Shown piece by piece: positions 36,364-48,222 of a stretch of 64,000 bases of DNA; positions within the stretch are counted from its first letter, which is position 1; every line of letters begins with the position of its first letter. This DNA comes from Chromera velia (taxonomy: Eukaryota > Sar > Chromeraceae). The stretch spans positions 1-64,000 of the forward strand of contig JAHBMJ010003630.1 in assembly GCA_018398765.1 (NCBI GenBank). Direction: 5' to 3'. The translations under genes and the position numbers were made by a program. Below the pieces are notes generated by a model. That model ran no database searches, was not told where the DNA came from, and was given only the letters and a program-made list of their open reading frames with translations.

Positions 36364-37421
36364 AAGAAAGAAAGAAAGAAAAGAAAGAAAAAAAGGAAGA
36401 AAACACAGACAGAAAGCTCACCTTCGTGCATTGACTGCTCACATCACAAGGCAAGGCAGGGGAAGAGTTTGACGGCATCCAGACCAGGAGAAAGAGGGAG
36501 AGAGAAGAAGAGCGAAAGGAAACCAAAACACAGCATGGGAGAGAAAGTACTACACAGAAGCCGCATGGATGAAAATGAAGACCGAACTAAGTCGGACGGG
36601 AAGAACCCGAATCCCAAATCTCTCCCGGGGGCAAGAGAAGCATTCCGCGGTATCTTGCGGGAACCCGGGAGCATACTACCACCACCCACCCTCGTTTTTG
36701 CGCCCAAAAAACATTCATCAATGAATGAACCTACCACCCTGCATCTACACCTCGATAGACGAGGACACAGAGAGATCTTTCTTTCACTTCCCTTCTCTCT
36801 GAGATCTTTCACTTCCCTTCTTTCTCGATCGATCGCTTGTTTCTTCAAGAAACCCCGTTCGAAAGACCGACCCATTGGCCCCCACCCGCAATCGGTTGGT
36901 TAGAGAATGAGAATAAATACCTCGCAAGCTTGGTTGAATGTACCAAAGCAATTGCTCATCATCATCATTGCTCGAAATGGGCAGCGAGTCATTCTTTGCG
37001 CTTCTTCTCTCTTCTCTTCTTATTTTTCTTTTAATTCTCTCCCTTCATTGCCCTCCATGCTTTGTTTGCTGTGTGTGTCTGCGTGTGAATGACTCCTTTT
37101 GCCTAGGCATTGCGGAAGCAAGGAGTCGCACGACAAAACGACAGCGGTCGTTGTTCAGGGCAGTGGTGCTCTCTTTTCTGATTTGCACAAGAATAGGTAG
37201 AGAGATGAAAATGTTCTTTCGCTCCTTGCTTTCCACATGCATGCTTTAATTCGTGCACGAGTGCATGCAGAAAATAGATAGATAAAACCGACGCTTCTTT
37301 CTCATTCCACACCCTCACCTTCGGGATGGCAAATCTGTTGTGAAAGAAAGAAAGAGTAGGTCGGAGTGGGATGAAATGTGAAGTGCACTTCCAATTGAGT
37401 AGAGAGGGACTTGGGCAACCG
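34651..37421. other. Intergenic, purine-rich; possible unassigned exon near 35413-35550
   Basis: Mostly GAAA/GACA-type repeats (36175-36410 is the densest). A plus-strand stretch 35413-35550, after a possible acceptor CTACAG, reads a protein-like helical segment (DARKEAFIQEDLSNFSS) but has no partner exon or domain. A diverged duplication is listed separately. Confidence 0.45.
36028..36690. repeat. Diverged duplication around CTCCCGG...CCCGGGAG
   Basis: Blocks at about 36028-36092 and 36616-36680 share CTCTCCCGG-GGCAAGA...TTGC-ACCCGGGAGCATA, with similar upstream words (CACAGCATGG) about 80 bases earlier. Within each block the ends are inverted repeats that could pair. Confidence 0.6.
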
Positions 37422-40152
37422 TCACATAGTTTTTGAGCGACGAAGCACCGTTTCCCCTGACTCGTCATCACGATCCGCATCCCTCGCACCCTCCGTTCTT
37501 GTTTCCGGAGCCTCACTGTAGTTTCTCTGCCCTCCTTCACTGGGCATTGTTGCACCCCCGCCCTCCCCCCCCTGCTGTATCTGCCCCTGGCCCTCTGCAG
37601 ACTCACCTATCACATCCCCACTGGCAGAGGAGTGCCCTGCCTCCTCACAAGACAGAGACCCCGCATCCTCTCCCTGCTGCTCGTGCTCAAACTGATGTTG
37701 ATGTTGCTGTTCATCCGCGGGGGGATGTTCCTGCTGCTGCTGCTGCTGCTGCTGTGGTTGCAGGTGTTGAGTGAATTCAGTAGACGGCAGGACGTTCGGA
37801 AGCACTGCTGCTGCTGCTGCTGCGGCACCCGGAGTCCAACCCAGGACCCCGGCATTCTGCACGCCTGCCTGCTGTCCCAGCTCAGCACCAGGGAAGTAAC
37901 ACAGAAGCAGCTGGCCTGATGTGGTGGGGACAATCAAGGGGCCTGCAGCAAACACGGGGGGAACAGGGGGAGGGGGCCACTGGAGGGCTTCAGGCAGCTG
38001 TTGTGTCTGTTGCGTGACGGGGCTCTGTGCAACGGCGGCAGCCTGGGCGTGTGCCTGTGCCGCTGGGGCAGCGGAGGAGGAAGAGGAAGATGAAGCGGCT
38101 GACGCAGATCTCTCTCCAGGCTGCTCGAGGGAGGATGGGGAGGCCCCGAATGGGGATGGACTTCCGGAGAGCGACCCCGCGGGCAGATGACTTTCACTTG
38201 CCAACATTGGAGCAGCGGGTGCGTCCTGTGGCACCGTGAATGGTGCGCGTGGGGGGACAGGGGCGGTTCCCGAGGACAGTGGCGGAAGAGGGGGAGGCGG
38301 GGGTTGCGATGTGTAACGAGGGATTGGAATTCCTGTCCCCCCCAACACTGGCTGGGGCCGCTGTACTGTGGGAGCCCCTCCACTGGGTGGTCCCGCCGAC
38401 GGTTGTGCCCCCGCAAGTGCGGGATGTACAGACCCGGATTGCTGCAGTTGCAGAAGCGAGGGGGGCACTGAAGAAGTGCCTTGCAGAGGGTCAGAGAAGG
38501 CACTTGAAGCCTGGAGACGACCCGCGAAATTCGCCGCTGCCGCAGCACCCCGAGGGGTCCAGAGAGGGGGCCCCGGCGCTCCTACGGGACCTCGTGGAGG
38601 CCGGGTGCCTGAGTGCAGGAGGGGCTGCTGGAGGTGGGGGTGGCCTGATATGACAGTGCGCCCTGTTGGCACTACCGGTGTCGGACCCGGTGTAGCCGTG
38701 AAACCCCTCCCACTCGGAGACAAACCGGCTTCGTAAGGTGCTAGAAACGGGTGGGGACGCCCCCCTGCGGGCGTCAAGGATGGGTTGGCACCATTCGAGG
38801 AGAAGGGGGCAGGGGCAGCAAGAAGACCGGGGTTGGGTTGGGGGAAGGCTGCAGCAAAAGACGACGCCGGCGCCGCTGAGGCAGGGTCGGAACTGGGGGA
38901 CCAGTCGGTCACGGTTGGACGATTGGTTCCACTGTTCAACGGGTGAAGCGGGGATGTGGCAGCTGAGTGCATTTCACTGCTGTATGGGGGAACGGGACGA
39001 GGAGCTTCCAGTAGAGGGCCGTAAAGCCTTCTGAACCCCGAGCTGCTTTCGCTTCCACTGGGTGGGGTCACCTGACGCATATTCGGGGGACCGCTGGGAT
39101 GCCCCCCGATTCCCCTTCTGGGCATGTCTGCCGATGCAGAATGGAAGCCCATCCCGCTAAATTTTGCTGCTTGGGGGAAGATTGGAGCTGCGGGAGGAAA
39201 TCTGGGGGCTTGAAAGTGTAAGTGTGAGGATCCGTGTGCTTGCGCTGTCTGAGGCCCTGGGCGTGTGAGTGCGGCAGCTGCACCCGAAGAGGAACTCGAC
39301 GAGGAGGAGGAGGAGGCTTGGCCGTCTTGGCTCTCTAAGTTGAAGGGAGGAGGTCGGCGCCATGGAGGGGGCCCACCCAAGTTGGGCCCCCTTTCGGACT
39401 GCAACCTTCCCCGTGGAAAGGGAAAGCCTCCACCAGATGCAGAAGCCGCAGCTGCAGAGGAAGATGCAGATGCTGCCCCCCAGCCTGGCTGCATGTTTTC
39501 CCTCCTCCCTGAGTGTGAATACCCTGATGCCGAGGATGCCCCCCGCCCTCTGTCGCTGGCCCCTCCCTGAGGTCTGCCTGGGGGGGGAGGGAGGATTTCC
39601 GGGGCGTCTCCATGATCGCCTACTGTCGGGGTCTGGCTGGGAGATCGCCCACTTTTCCCGATCTTCGGTGCGCACGAAGCCGACTTCTGCACACACACAT
39701 ACACCCACATGTGTGTAGATGCATACATACAGAAGCTCACGCGACTGTTCGATCTCGAGACTATGCGGATGAATTCTACAGAGAACAGCGATCCATCAGA
39801 TCCTTTCACAAACATCAGTCAGTCAGTCAGTTTCCGTGACTGAAGCAAGCTTGGCATTCCGACCCCGTCCTCCGACTTTTCAACTTGAAAAAAGCCGAAC
39901 GCACACATTTCAAAAGGCAAGGCTCGCAAAGCGCGTGGATGTGGACATAGAACGGATCAGTGAGTGAGTGATTGGGTGTGAGAGAAAAAGAGAGACCAGA
40001 TAGATCACGCCAAGAAGACACACGCAAGAGGGAGAGAATCATAACATCAGACCCGCAAAATTTCAAAACAGAAAAAGAAAAACTGTGAGACGCCTGATGG
40101 GAGAGCGGCCAAACCACATCCTCCAACGCACTCTGCTCCGATCCCATCGCTT

Positions 40153-40194
<42 letters not shown>

Positions 40195-41373
40195 GCACAC
40201 ACGCACACACACAATATCTCACTCCTTCACGCACGCACGCACTGACACAAAAGCGAAAGGTGAGAGAAGAGAACTCTCAGCACAAAGTACAGCGCGAAAG
40301 CCGAGGTCTCCTTCAGAGGGTCTGTCTTTTTTGAATGAAAGCCCGACAAACCCTCGTAAAGTGATTTTTTAAAAAAAGAGTGAAAACTGAGTGGGCACAG
40401 TCACGTACCGGGGGGGCTGAGACGCCTCTACTCCCGTGTCTGCCGCTGCCTCCACCCCCGACAGCAGAGGACCCCCCCCTGTGAGTCCCTCCTCTGCCCC
40501 TCAGTTCATCAATCCCGTGTGCGTACCGACAGTTTTCACGAAGGAGACAACGGCCCTCAGAGAAGTACATGCACAGAACGGTTTTGTAACGCGCTCTGAA
40601 GAAACAGCACCCCACACACATGCATGACAACGGAGTTCGAGGACAGCGATGCAGGACTGAGGGAAGCATCGTGACGAGAGCCAACACATTCTTCTTACTT
40701 CTTGAGACATTTCGTGAAAAAACCCGTTCCTTGCATCACGACGAGGACCTTTTCTCACAATAAAAAGAATAAGCGAGAAGGTGAAAGAGGGAACAAGGCA
40801 AAGCAAAACAGGCAACCGCAAAAGTTCCTCTGACATTGGGAACGATAGAAGCTTGTGGGTACGACATCCATTCCTGGTCCCCGGGCCCCGCACCACCCTC
40901 GGTCACTTGCCCCGACTCCTCTTACTAACAATGAACAAAAGTAAAGTTCACACTTACCCGGCCTCCTCAAACTCATGGGCATACGGGCAGTTCCGCTGAT
41001 TACAGCTACCGCTCTGCAATCAAGGACGGAAGACAGATATTCAAAAACAAAGAGATGTCACTAAGTGGAGTGGAAGGTGGGAAGCAGATCTCGCATTTTT
41101 GCGCCAGACCAAGCTCGGAGAGATAGTATTTCACCCCCCTTTTTTTCGTAAGGAAAGCCGAAATGGAGAGAAAGAAACGGATGCACAGTAGTCTCTGACT
41201 CCTGACTGACTTCGAAGAACCTGTGGCACAAGCCGGTGCGCCTTGTCCCCGATTTTGCTTTCGGCTGTTCATCGTTTTGATCTCCTGAGTCCCGGTCGTC
41301 TCCCTTGTCTTTCTTTCCGTGATCCTTTTTGTCACCAGAGCTCCTCGGCCTGTCATCTGGCGGGTCCCCGCCA
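37422..41373 (-). CDS. Tandem CCCH zinc-finger protein, 5' incomplete
   Basis: Exons on the minus strand: 41373-41211, 41013-40958, 40595-40409 and 39686-37422 (TGA stop); all phases agree. Zinc finger 1 spans an intron: LCHRFFE joins SGSCNQRNCPYAH, giving CX8CX4CX3H. Thirteen residues later, zinc finger 2 (LCMYFSEGRCLLRENCRYAHG, CX7CX5CX3H) follows a RYKTVLC lead-in like that of TTP/ZFP36-type fingers, which bind AU-rich mRNA. Before finger 1 is a charged Asp/Lys-rich stretch; after finger 2 comes a Gly-rich link and a 755-codon last exon rich in P, S, A, G and Q, with a polyQ run at about 37735-37760. The role is probably mRNA binding and turnover; the long tail may recruit partners or drive condensation. 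The 5' exons and start were not found between 41374 and 42500. Confidence 0.9.
40150..40213. repeat. (CT)n(CA)n microsatellite in an intron of the CCCH gene
   Basis: CT and CA dinucleotide runs sit in the intron 39687-40408. On the gene's sense (minus) strand it reads (GT)n(GA)n, well upstream of the acceptor. Confidence 0.9.
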
Positions 41374-42517
41374 CTGCAAAGACATGAATAGAGAAAAATG
41401 CTCTCGAGGTACTTCGTAGTGATGCAAAAGAAATGGTAGGGCATGACCGGGAAAGAAAGTCGTTTCGTGCGCACAAACGGAGACGGCTAGAAAAGAACGA
41501 ACTGACCCTGCGTGAAACATCAGTCTCAGAACATGAAGGACACAGCGTCAGGTTTCTGTGCATGAGACAACCCCTGGAAAGCATCAGGACGGCTGCATTC
41601 CTGCAAACTCAACCAACTAGCCAACCACCTTTAGACAGAGTCTCGGGTAGTCTCGAATGCATTGAGTACTACAGTCGACAATCCTGATCACCAGCACTGC
41701 ATGGCCGGACCAAGCCTGCGCATACACGCAAGTTACGATGCACGAGAAAACAACTGTGGGAGCTGATCCTTTGTATTTTCTGACACGTACTGGCAGGAGG
41801 AAGGTTATACGTACCAACACTTATGGGGACGATAATGGGGATGGCAGGGCGGGGCGACTGACATTATCAATCACCCCGGTAAACATGCTTTGAAATAGAT
41901 GGTCATCAAATCGAATTTTTCACTTCTGTCAATGATTTCATCGTCTATTGATTCTTCAATCCTTCCTTCCTTCCTTCTTTCTTTCTTTCCTTCTTTGCTT
42001 CCTTCTTTCCTTCGTTCGTCGAGCTACTGCATGTGCACCTCCTCCCTCTCTTCTTCATGTCTTCTTCTTTGTCTCAACAGTTTCAACTTCATCTTCCGTC
42101 TATTTTCTTTCTTTCGATCGGATCTGACCTGTCTTCGACCTGTCTGCGTACGTGTGCACGTGCGCGCATACGCGTGCTCACGCGGGGGTTGGTTTTCGTG
42201 CGCGCGCGATGACAGGGGTGATATACGCGCGCGGCTCTGCACTGTATTTTTTGGACGCGGCATGCATAACAACCTCAATCATCATTATTTTTTGGACATG
42301 CCCGACCTACCTGCCCACTAGCTATACATTATACCTGTGTACACCCCCCGACGGAGACCAGCCCCGTGGTCTCCGTCTCCACCACGGAGACCACCGATGA
42401 CCACTGACAGCCTCACAGTTCTTGTTCTCTTCATACACACAATCCGTTTTGAAACGTGTTTTTCCCATCAACATGATTCTCTTAGAGCGTTGAAAGTGTT
42501 GGAAGCCGTCATCATTC
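41374..42517. other. Intergenic or 5' part of the CCCH gene; no exon resolved
   Basis: The 5' exons and promoter of the CCCH gene should lie here, but no phase-matching exon is clear. CTTT/CCTT repeats lie at about 41958-42015. At about 42147-42235 alternating purine-pyrimidine runs (CGTGCACGTGCGCGCATACGC and GTGCGCGCGC) could adopt Z-DNA. Confidence 0.45.
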
Positions 42518-42763
42518 GTGATGAGGCTCTGGTCTCTCATTTTTCTGTTTTGGATGTTGGTGGTGGTTTGTGATAGTAGTTGGCTGTCTCGCCTACAGAG
42601 CCTACGCTACTCTCGCATGCCGAGGAAAGCCAAGGGAGGTACATATTGGGAGGATCGAATCGATGTTCTCGCAAAGGGTGGGCACCCTGGGAAGTCCCAT
42701 CCCAAGAGCGAACCGTGGAAGAGCAAGTATGAGAAGGTCAAGGACTGTCCTGCACAGACCTAG
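42518..42763 (+). CDS. Small ORF, unknown
   Basis: 81 codons: a hydrophobic N-terminus that could be a signal peptide or anchor (LIFLFWMLVVV), then a basic, tryptophan-containing C-terminal half. An inner ATG at about 42618 would give 48 residues (MPRKAKGGTYWEDRIDVLAK...). Its stop codon TAG overlaps the left edge of the inverted-repeat element at 42763, so the original 3' end may have been altered by that insertion. No family recognised. Confidence 0.3.
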   Translation: MMRLWSLIFLFWMLVVVCDSSWLSRLQSLRYSRMPRKAKGGTYWEDRIDVLAKGGHPGKSHPKSEPWKSKYEKVKDCPAQT

Positions 42764-43786
42764 GGTATGACACCTAAAAAAAAAAAAAAAATATAATTTA
42801 ATTACAAACCCTAGGGGTATTTATCACTCTGATTAGCTATAACTCTAAAAAGTGTTTTTTTTAGGTTTTTAGGATGAACTGACCTTATTCCTACGATAAC
42901 ACAACTTTTTAAGTTAAATCTCATGACCTTTTATATATAGGAAAGTCAATTCGCCCTCTGAGGTTCGCAAACATTCATGATGTCAGTTTGCAAACCTAAT
43001 CCTCTAACCTGACCAAACCTGTCTAAATCTGTCTAAACCTGGTTCCAAATGGCTTTTGCATAAACACAGAGAAGATGCAAAGCAAACATAACCTGGCATT
43101 TTACCTGGAAACATCAGAAAAACCAATCATTTAACGAATATAGGAAATTGAGTGCAAGCTCTGCTCCGTTGTAGATAGACAGACAAAGCTCTCCATGGTG
43201 TGGTGGCCACCTAGAAAGGCAAAGTTTATCCTGACCAAATTTTTCAATCATGTATGTGGTTTCCACAGAGAGGCGATCAAGCAAACAAAGATTGTGCCGG
43301 AAAAGAAGAGAGGGGAAAAGGGAGGGGAGCAGAACAAGGAGACTATAGCGGCTGCTGTGAATACTAATGCGAGCGAGGCTGTATCCCTTTTCTGAAACTC
43401 TCATGCACCGTCATGAACACAGTGTTACAGACATAGTCCTGCCAGCAAAAACGTACAAAATGTTCTAAGCCTTTTAATAGATCATTCACATAGAGATTTT
43501 AGAAGGTTGACCAGGTTTGGATGGGTTTGAAGAGGTTTGAAAGGTTTGAGTCTGGTATGACCATGGTTTCTAAACCAATTCTAAACCTTATATAGCGAAT
43601 GGGTTTTAAACTCATCTAAACCTACCCTAACCTACCCTAACCTTAGCCACTTGACCCTATTTTAGCGTTTTTTAAGCTTTTCTAGCAAATTAAGCTCCAA
43701 AAATCTCTTTTAAAACATCAAAAATTTAATTTTTTGTTGAAAAACCTAACTTCAAACCTAAGGTACCCTCACAGAGTGTCACACCC
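42763..43786. mobile_element. ~1.0-kb MITE-like element, TA flanked
   Basis: Ends are GGGTATGACAC (42763) and GTGTCACACCC (to 43786), inverted repeats with one difference. TA stands on both sides (42761-42762 and 43787-43788). The interior is AT-rich without coding capacity and has subterminal inverted words (CTAAACCTG and CAGGTTTGG types). TA target and short TIRs suggest the Tc1/mariner or a similar superfamily; only a family alignment can tell. Confidence 0.7.
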
Positions 43787-44043
43787 TAGGTACGGACTAA
43801 CTCGTTATCGAGATGTGTATGTGGGCACGACCATGACTGGTCCAACCGACTGCAGTCCTCCCGACAGCATCGGCAGCCTCAGGTGGTGCCCGCAAGCAAG
43901 AGTCAACCAACTATCTTGCAAGGTCTCTGATGGTCTACTTCATTTTTCGACTCTGCTGGTGGTCTCCGTATTGCTCTCTGTGTACAGCTCTCACGCATCT
44001 ACCTGTCTACACTGTCAATTTCACCCTGCTTTGTTCTTTGCAG

Positions 44044-47000
44044 CCTTCAAAGGAGGTCTACGGCAAGCCAGTGATGATCAAGGGGCTTCCCCCGTCATCC
44101 TCCGTGCCCCAGGTTGGTTGCTTGTGGTGCTCTCCGTACGGTGGTCTCCGCTTGGCTTCCTCCCTCCATTTTCCTCCTTCCTCCCCATCGGGCCGCTTGC
44201 TTTTGCATTGGGCTACACCTTGCTTGCCGTCACTCTCGGACTCTCTCCCATGTATATTCACTTTCCCTCTGTCACCCTCTGTTTTGCTTTGCTGTCTTGC
44301 AGTTCCTGTTTTGGAAACATAGGAGAGTGACAGGAGCGCTGCTGCTGAACCCTCTGCGGACGCTGCCCCTGAGGTACAGGAGTCTCCCAACGTGGATCCC
44401 CCTACAGAGTCTCTTCGTAGCCGCTCTGATGTCCCTGTCGTTAGCATTGCTGTAGCAGCTGCCGCGCCTGCTGCAGTGCACTTTGCAGAAATTTCAGCAG
44501 CTACTGCGTCCTCCTCTTCTTCAGCACCAGCCCAAGCACCTCCCCCCCAAGCACCGTTCCCCTCTGCTCCTACCCCCCCTTCTGCTCCACTTGACTCTGC
44601 GGGAATTTCAGCAGCTGCTACGTCCTCCTCTTCTTCAGCACCAGCCCAAGCACCTCCCTCCCAAACACTGTTCCCCCCCCATCCTGCCCCCCCTTCTGCT
44701 CTACTTGAGAATCGTAGATGACCACGCATTCCAGAAGCCCAAGAAAAGTGGATTTTGAAGCAGGTCAAAGCATAGGTAGGGTCTGATGATTCTGGAAACC
44801 CCAAGCTATCTGAGATGTCAGGGTGGATTGATCCAAAAAACCACCTCCCCTCATTAAAGTGTCCTCCCTCGTCAGCTGAATTTACTGTGAAGAAGGTTTT
44901 TTTCTGGAATCCGAGAAAACATCCCATCATCAGTTCTGTTGGCACCCTCGAAAAGATGGAGACAAAGAGATGGGGGGGGGCGGTGTTACTTTAGACGGAG
45001 AGGGCGAGGGAGAAGAAATGAGGATAGACAGAGGAGGAAAAGAAAGGTTGGAGGAAAGCGAACTCGCCCAGGCGTCTGACGATCCCCCTTGCCCTTCTTT
45101 AGTAGCAGACGACGACGAATTCGACGACGAAGATGAAGAAGATGTTGAGCTCAAGCTCACTCAAGTAGGGTACACAGACTGTGATTGCTGTTCAGGAAGG
45201 AGAGAAGAGGAGGATCGCAGCGGGCGGCAAGGCACTAGAATGATTCTTCTGTTCCAAATCTTATTTTTGTGCGCCTTGATCCATGGCATTGGATAAGACG
45301 CTTTCTGGCCGGAGTGTCTCATGTTTCCCACCTTATGGTTGGCCCCTTCCTGAGTGCCCTCTCTCAAGCCGTTTTCAAAAAAAATGACCGTGACTTTGAA
45401 GAGCTTTTGTCTGCTCTCTAGATCGCATACGGTCTCGATGAGCCAGCAAAAGCAAAACGGTGGGTCACCGCTAAGCATATTCTGTTGAGAGTACGAAGGC
45501 TGATTCCCGGTCCCCTTAAGCTGAGGCAGCGCGTCTTACTCATGAAGCTCGCGTTTGAGCTTGTCGAGAACGACGGGGTGAAACTAGCTGGTGAGAAGTG
45601 GGAAAGAGTATAGGAGTTGTAGATGGTACACGCAGACAACGGATGTCTGTCTGACCCCCCCGGTGTTAAGCTGTATATGGAGAAGAGACAGTCTCCGATC
45701 AAAGGCCCTGCAGGACTCTCACACCCCATCCCTGAGTGGGACGGATTTTGGGGTAGCAATGGAAATGAGAGGTCCCATTTTAAGCTGGACCTTGCTTTGA
45801 AGGGTAGCAGCTGCGGGGCTGGTCTCGGCAACGCAGCAATGAAGCTTACCATTCATCGCATGACGCAGAGACGTTTGCAGGACAATAGTCTCCCTTCTCT
45901 CCCAAATGCAGACATTTCCATTTTGAAAGCAGCCAACGACCAGTGTGACGAGTTGTGGGGGAATGAGGTCGATAGTGAGAGAGCAGGAGAGGCTAGGTGG
46001 AAAAAGATTTACCGACCAGACCTGGTGGAAGGGTACTAGTTTGGAATGCCCTACGCACGTGCGCGTTTGTTAGAGTGGCAGGAAGAGGCGCAGAACGAGG
46101 TTCGCGACCTCGTTGAAAAGCTGGAATCAGCAGAGGGAGGAGGGGTCGATGATTTGATCACAAAATAGTACACGTCCCTCTCTGAAGTTGCAAAGATTGA
46201 TGCCGATCTGTCCGTAGAAGAAATCACGCAGTTGGAAGAAGATTTAAAGGAGAAGAGAGGAGAAGACAGGGGCAGTGAGCCTGTAAAAGAGGGTGTAGAA
46301 GCCGAGAGTGCTGCAGCAGAGCGCAGGGGGGGGCGAACAGGACGGGGGGTAAACAAATGTCCTTCACAGTGCCCAGAGCTTGTGAAGCTTGTAGAGACTC
46401 TGGCCACTGAGGGGAAGGATAAACACGTAATTTGGAAAGAATACGAAAAGGTTCGGCTGATCTAAAAGCAATACCTGGAGAGACTTGCCCCCTTTTCTCT
46501 TCCGAGAACCACCCCGGCTCTGATTGGAATCTTTTTGAACAAAAATAAAGAGAGGACCGCAGTGCAGGAGTGCATGAATAACATGTCCGTACAAGGTCAC
46601 GTGGGGCTGGTACACAACAGCTCCTCCGTTGCCTGGTCTGTACCCACCGCGCTGAGTAGAGCAGCTGTAGTTGCTGACACTTTTCCTTCTGTTCCTCTAC
46701 CAGGAAGGGAGGTGGCTCTGCAGGAGGCTAGGCAGGAGGGGGGGGGATCTGAAGAGCAGGCCGGGGGGGGGTTGATAGACGGAGAAGATATTCGTATGGA
46801 GGATCCTCAAGGTAGGAAGTCAGACGAAGATGCCCCCTTTGTGCTCCCTCCCCAGTCTCAACATACAGCTGCAGCTGCAGCTTCTTCTGCAAGCTCCTCT
46901 GCAGCCGCTCCCAACGTCCAGCCTGCAGATACAGGAAATTGTTGCAAGAGAACTATGAAAATGAATGGCGTTGAAGTCATATGCGGTGAGCCCATGTCTG

Positions 47001-47329
47001 CGCACAGACGAATTCAGAGTCTCTACTGGTACACAAAATTCTGGCCAACTAGAAGTGACTTTGAAGCAGCGATTCCAGAATTGAAAAGACAAGTAAAAAT
47101 GAAGAAAGAAATTAAGAAAAAATTGCGATGCCCCCATTGCGAAAAATTGTATGCAGATGCTCCCCTTCACAACTTTCCTCGCAAAGATGTCGTGCATTGT
47201 CATGAGAAGCATGGAAGGCATTCACAGTTCCTCAGAGGAAAAGGTGGAGCGCTTGTTAAATGCATAGAAAGGAGGGAAAATGCATGCCCATCAAAATGGT
47301 CGTTAAAACAAAACGTTAATATTATATAA
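44044..47329 (+). pseudogene. Multi-exon transposon-like ORF, unassigned, TAG/TAA interrupted
   Basis: A 69-nt exon (44044-44112, PSKEVYGKPVMIKGL...) joins in phase to 44323, which starts an acidic then Ala/Ser/Pro-rich stretch. After a G-run shift near 44970 an acidic segment (VADDDEFDDEDEEDVELKL) follows. From about 45250 to 47329 one frame continues for ~2 kb, interrupted only by TAG (about 45419, 45611, 46037, 46166) and TAA (about 46463). This part reads like a large ordered protein (HFKLDLALKGSSCGAGLGN, coiled coil near 46090-46260) and ends in a Cys/His-rich region (CCKRTMKMNGVEVICGEPMSAH; CPHCEKLY...HCHEKHG) that probably binds zinc. The size, zinc region and repeat-rich setting suggest a transposase, but I recognise no superfamily. 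A host gene with recoded stops is the alternative. Confidence 0.5.
44495..44700. repeat. In-frame ~108-bp tandem duplication in the ORF
   Basis: Two copies encode ISAATASSSSSAPAQAPP-type sequence (about 44490-44590 and 44600-44700), differing by substitutions. Both stay in frame. Confidence 0.8.
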
Positions 47330-48222
47330 AATCCTTATTATCATGTTTATCTATTGTTTATTAGTTGAATGATTAGTTCTATAGTTAATAGACATATCAA
47401 TGTTTTACATTATATTAAAAATTGGATCGCATTATTCGTGTATTTAAAAAAATTTAATGTCTACATTACATAAGTTAACTTAGATCTTTTTTAAAATAAT
47501 AATTTGAAGATTTAGTTTTTACTGTTTCTAAAATGTTAAACTATTTCTCTCTGACTTTAAACAGAGAACATACAGCGCGCGAAGCACGCTTGAACGTTTT
47601 GTGTCACAACCACGTGCTTCGTGCGTGGTTGTTCCCCCCCCCTGGGCATTTTTTGTTCCCCAGCCCATAATACTATACTGGTATTGGACCAGGACAATAC
47701 CTGTAAAGCAGTGGTTTTTACCCCCGCGGCAAATTTTTTTTTGGTTCGCGGCGCAGTTTAGCTTGCCCCGCGGCGGTACCACCGCGGGTTTCACCTGGTT
47801 TCAAGCGCTCGCAGCCCTGCGGCGGCCTCTAAACCCTTTACAAGTCTTGATAGGTCATATCAAATATATCTATAAGTATTTTATAGCAGGAATAAGTCAT
47901 TCTATTATGGTTTTAAATTATTTCAAACATGAAAATAAGATAAAATAAGATAATTAATACAGAAAATATTAACAACAAACAAAAAATAAACATACAAAAA
48001 AACTAGTAACTCATTTATTTTTAATCTAATTCATAATAAAAGAAACTATAAGTCATAGTCTGATCAATAATCATGGTGTGACATGACTATTTTGAAATTG
48101 ATCGAATTATTTCGTTGATTTGAATACATTGCAGAGAATGATTTTTGAATTAATCAATCAATTCACTTGCGATTTCATGCGTGTTCATGCGATTTCCAGG
48201 CATCAGAGTGACACACTTATTT
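47330..48222. other. AT-rich intergenic with a GC palindrome
   Basis: No coding signal. At about 47773-47795 lies a near-perfect 23-bp palindrome centred on GGTACC (CCCGCGG...CCGCGGG type). Upstream, CAGTGGTTTTTACCC at about 47708 resembles a hAT terminal repeat, but no partner end was found. Confidence 0.5.

Noticed and set aside
37921-39718. Several plus-strand ORFs opposite the CCCH gene's last exon
   Set aside because: They are composition-driven shadows of a GC-rich exon whose minus frame is open for 755 codons and splices in phase.
43615-43645. Telomere-like CCCTAA repeats
   Set aside because: Only two imperfect units (CTACCCTAAC) occur within a MITE-like element. It is not a telomeric array.
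47708-47760. hAT terminal repeat CAGTGGTTTTTACCC
   Set aside because: No matching inverted end or 8-bp duplication was found nearby.
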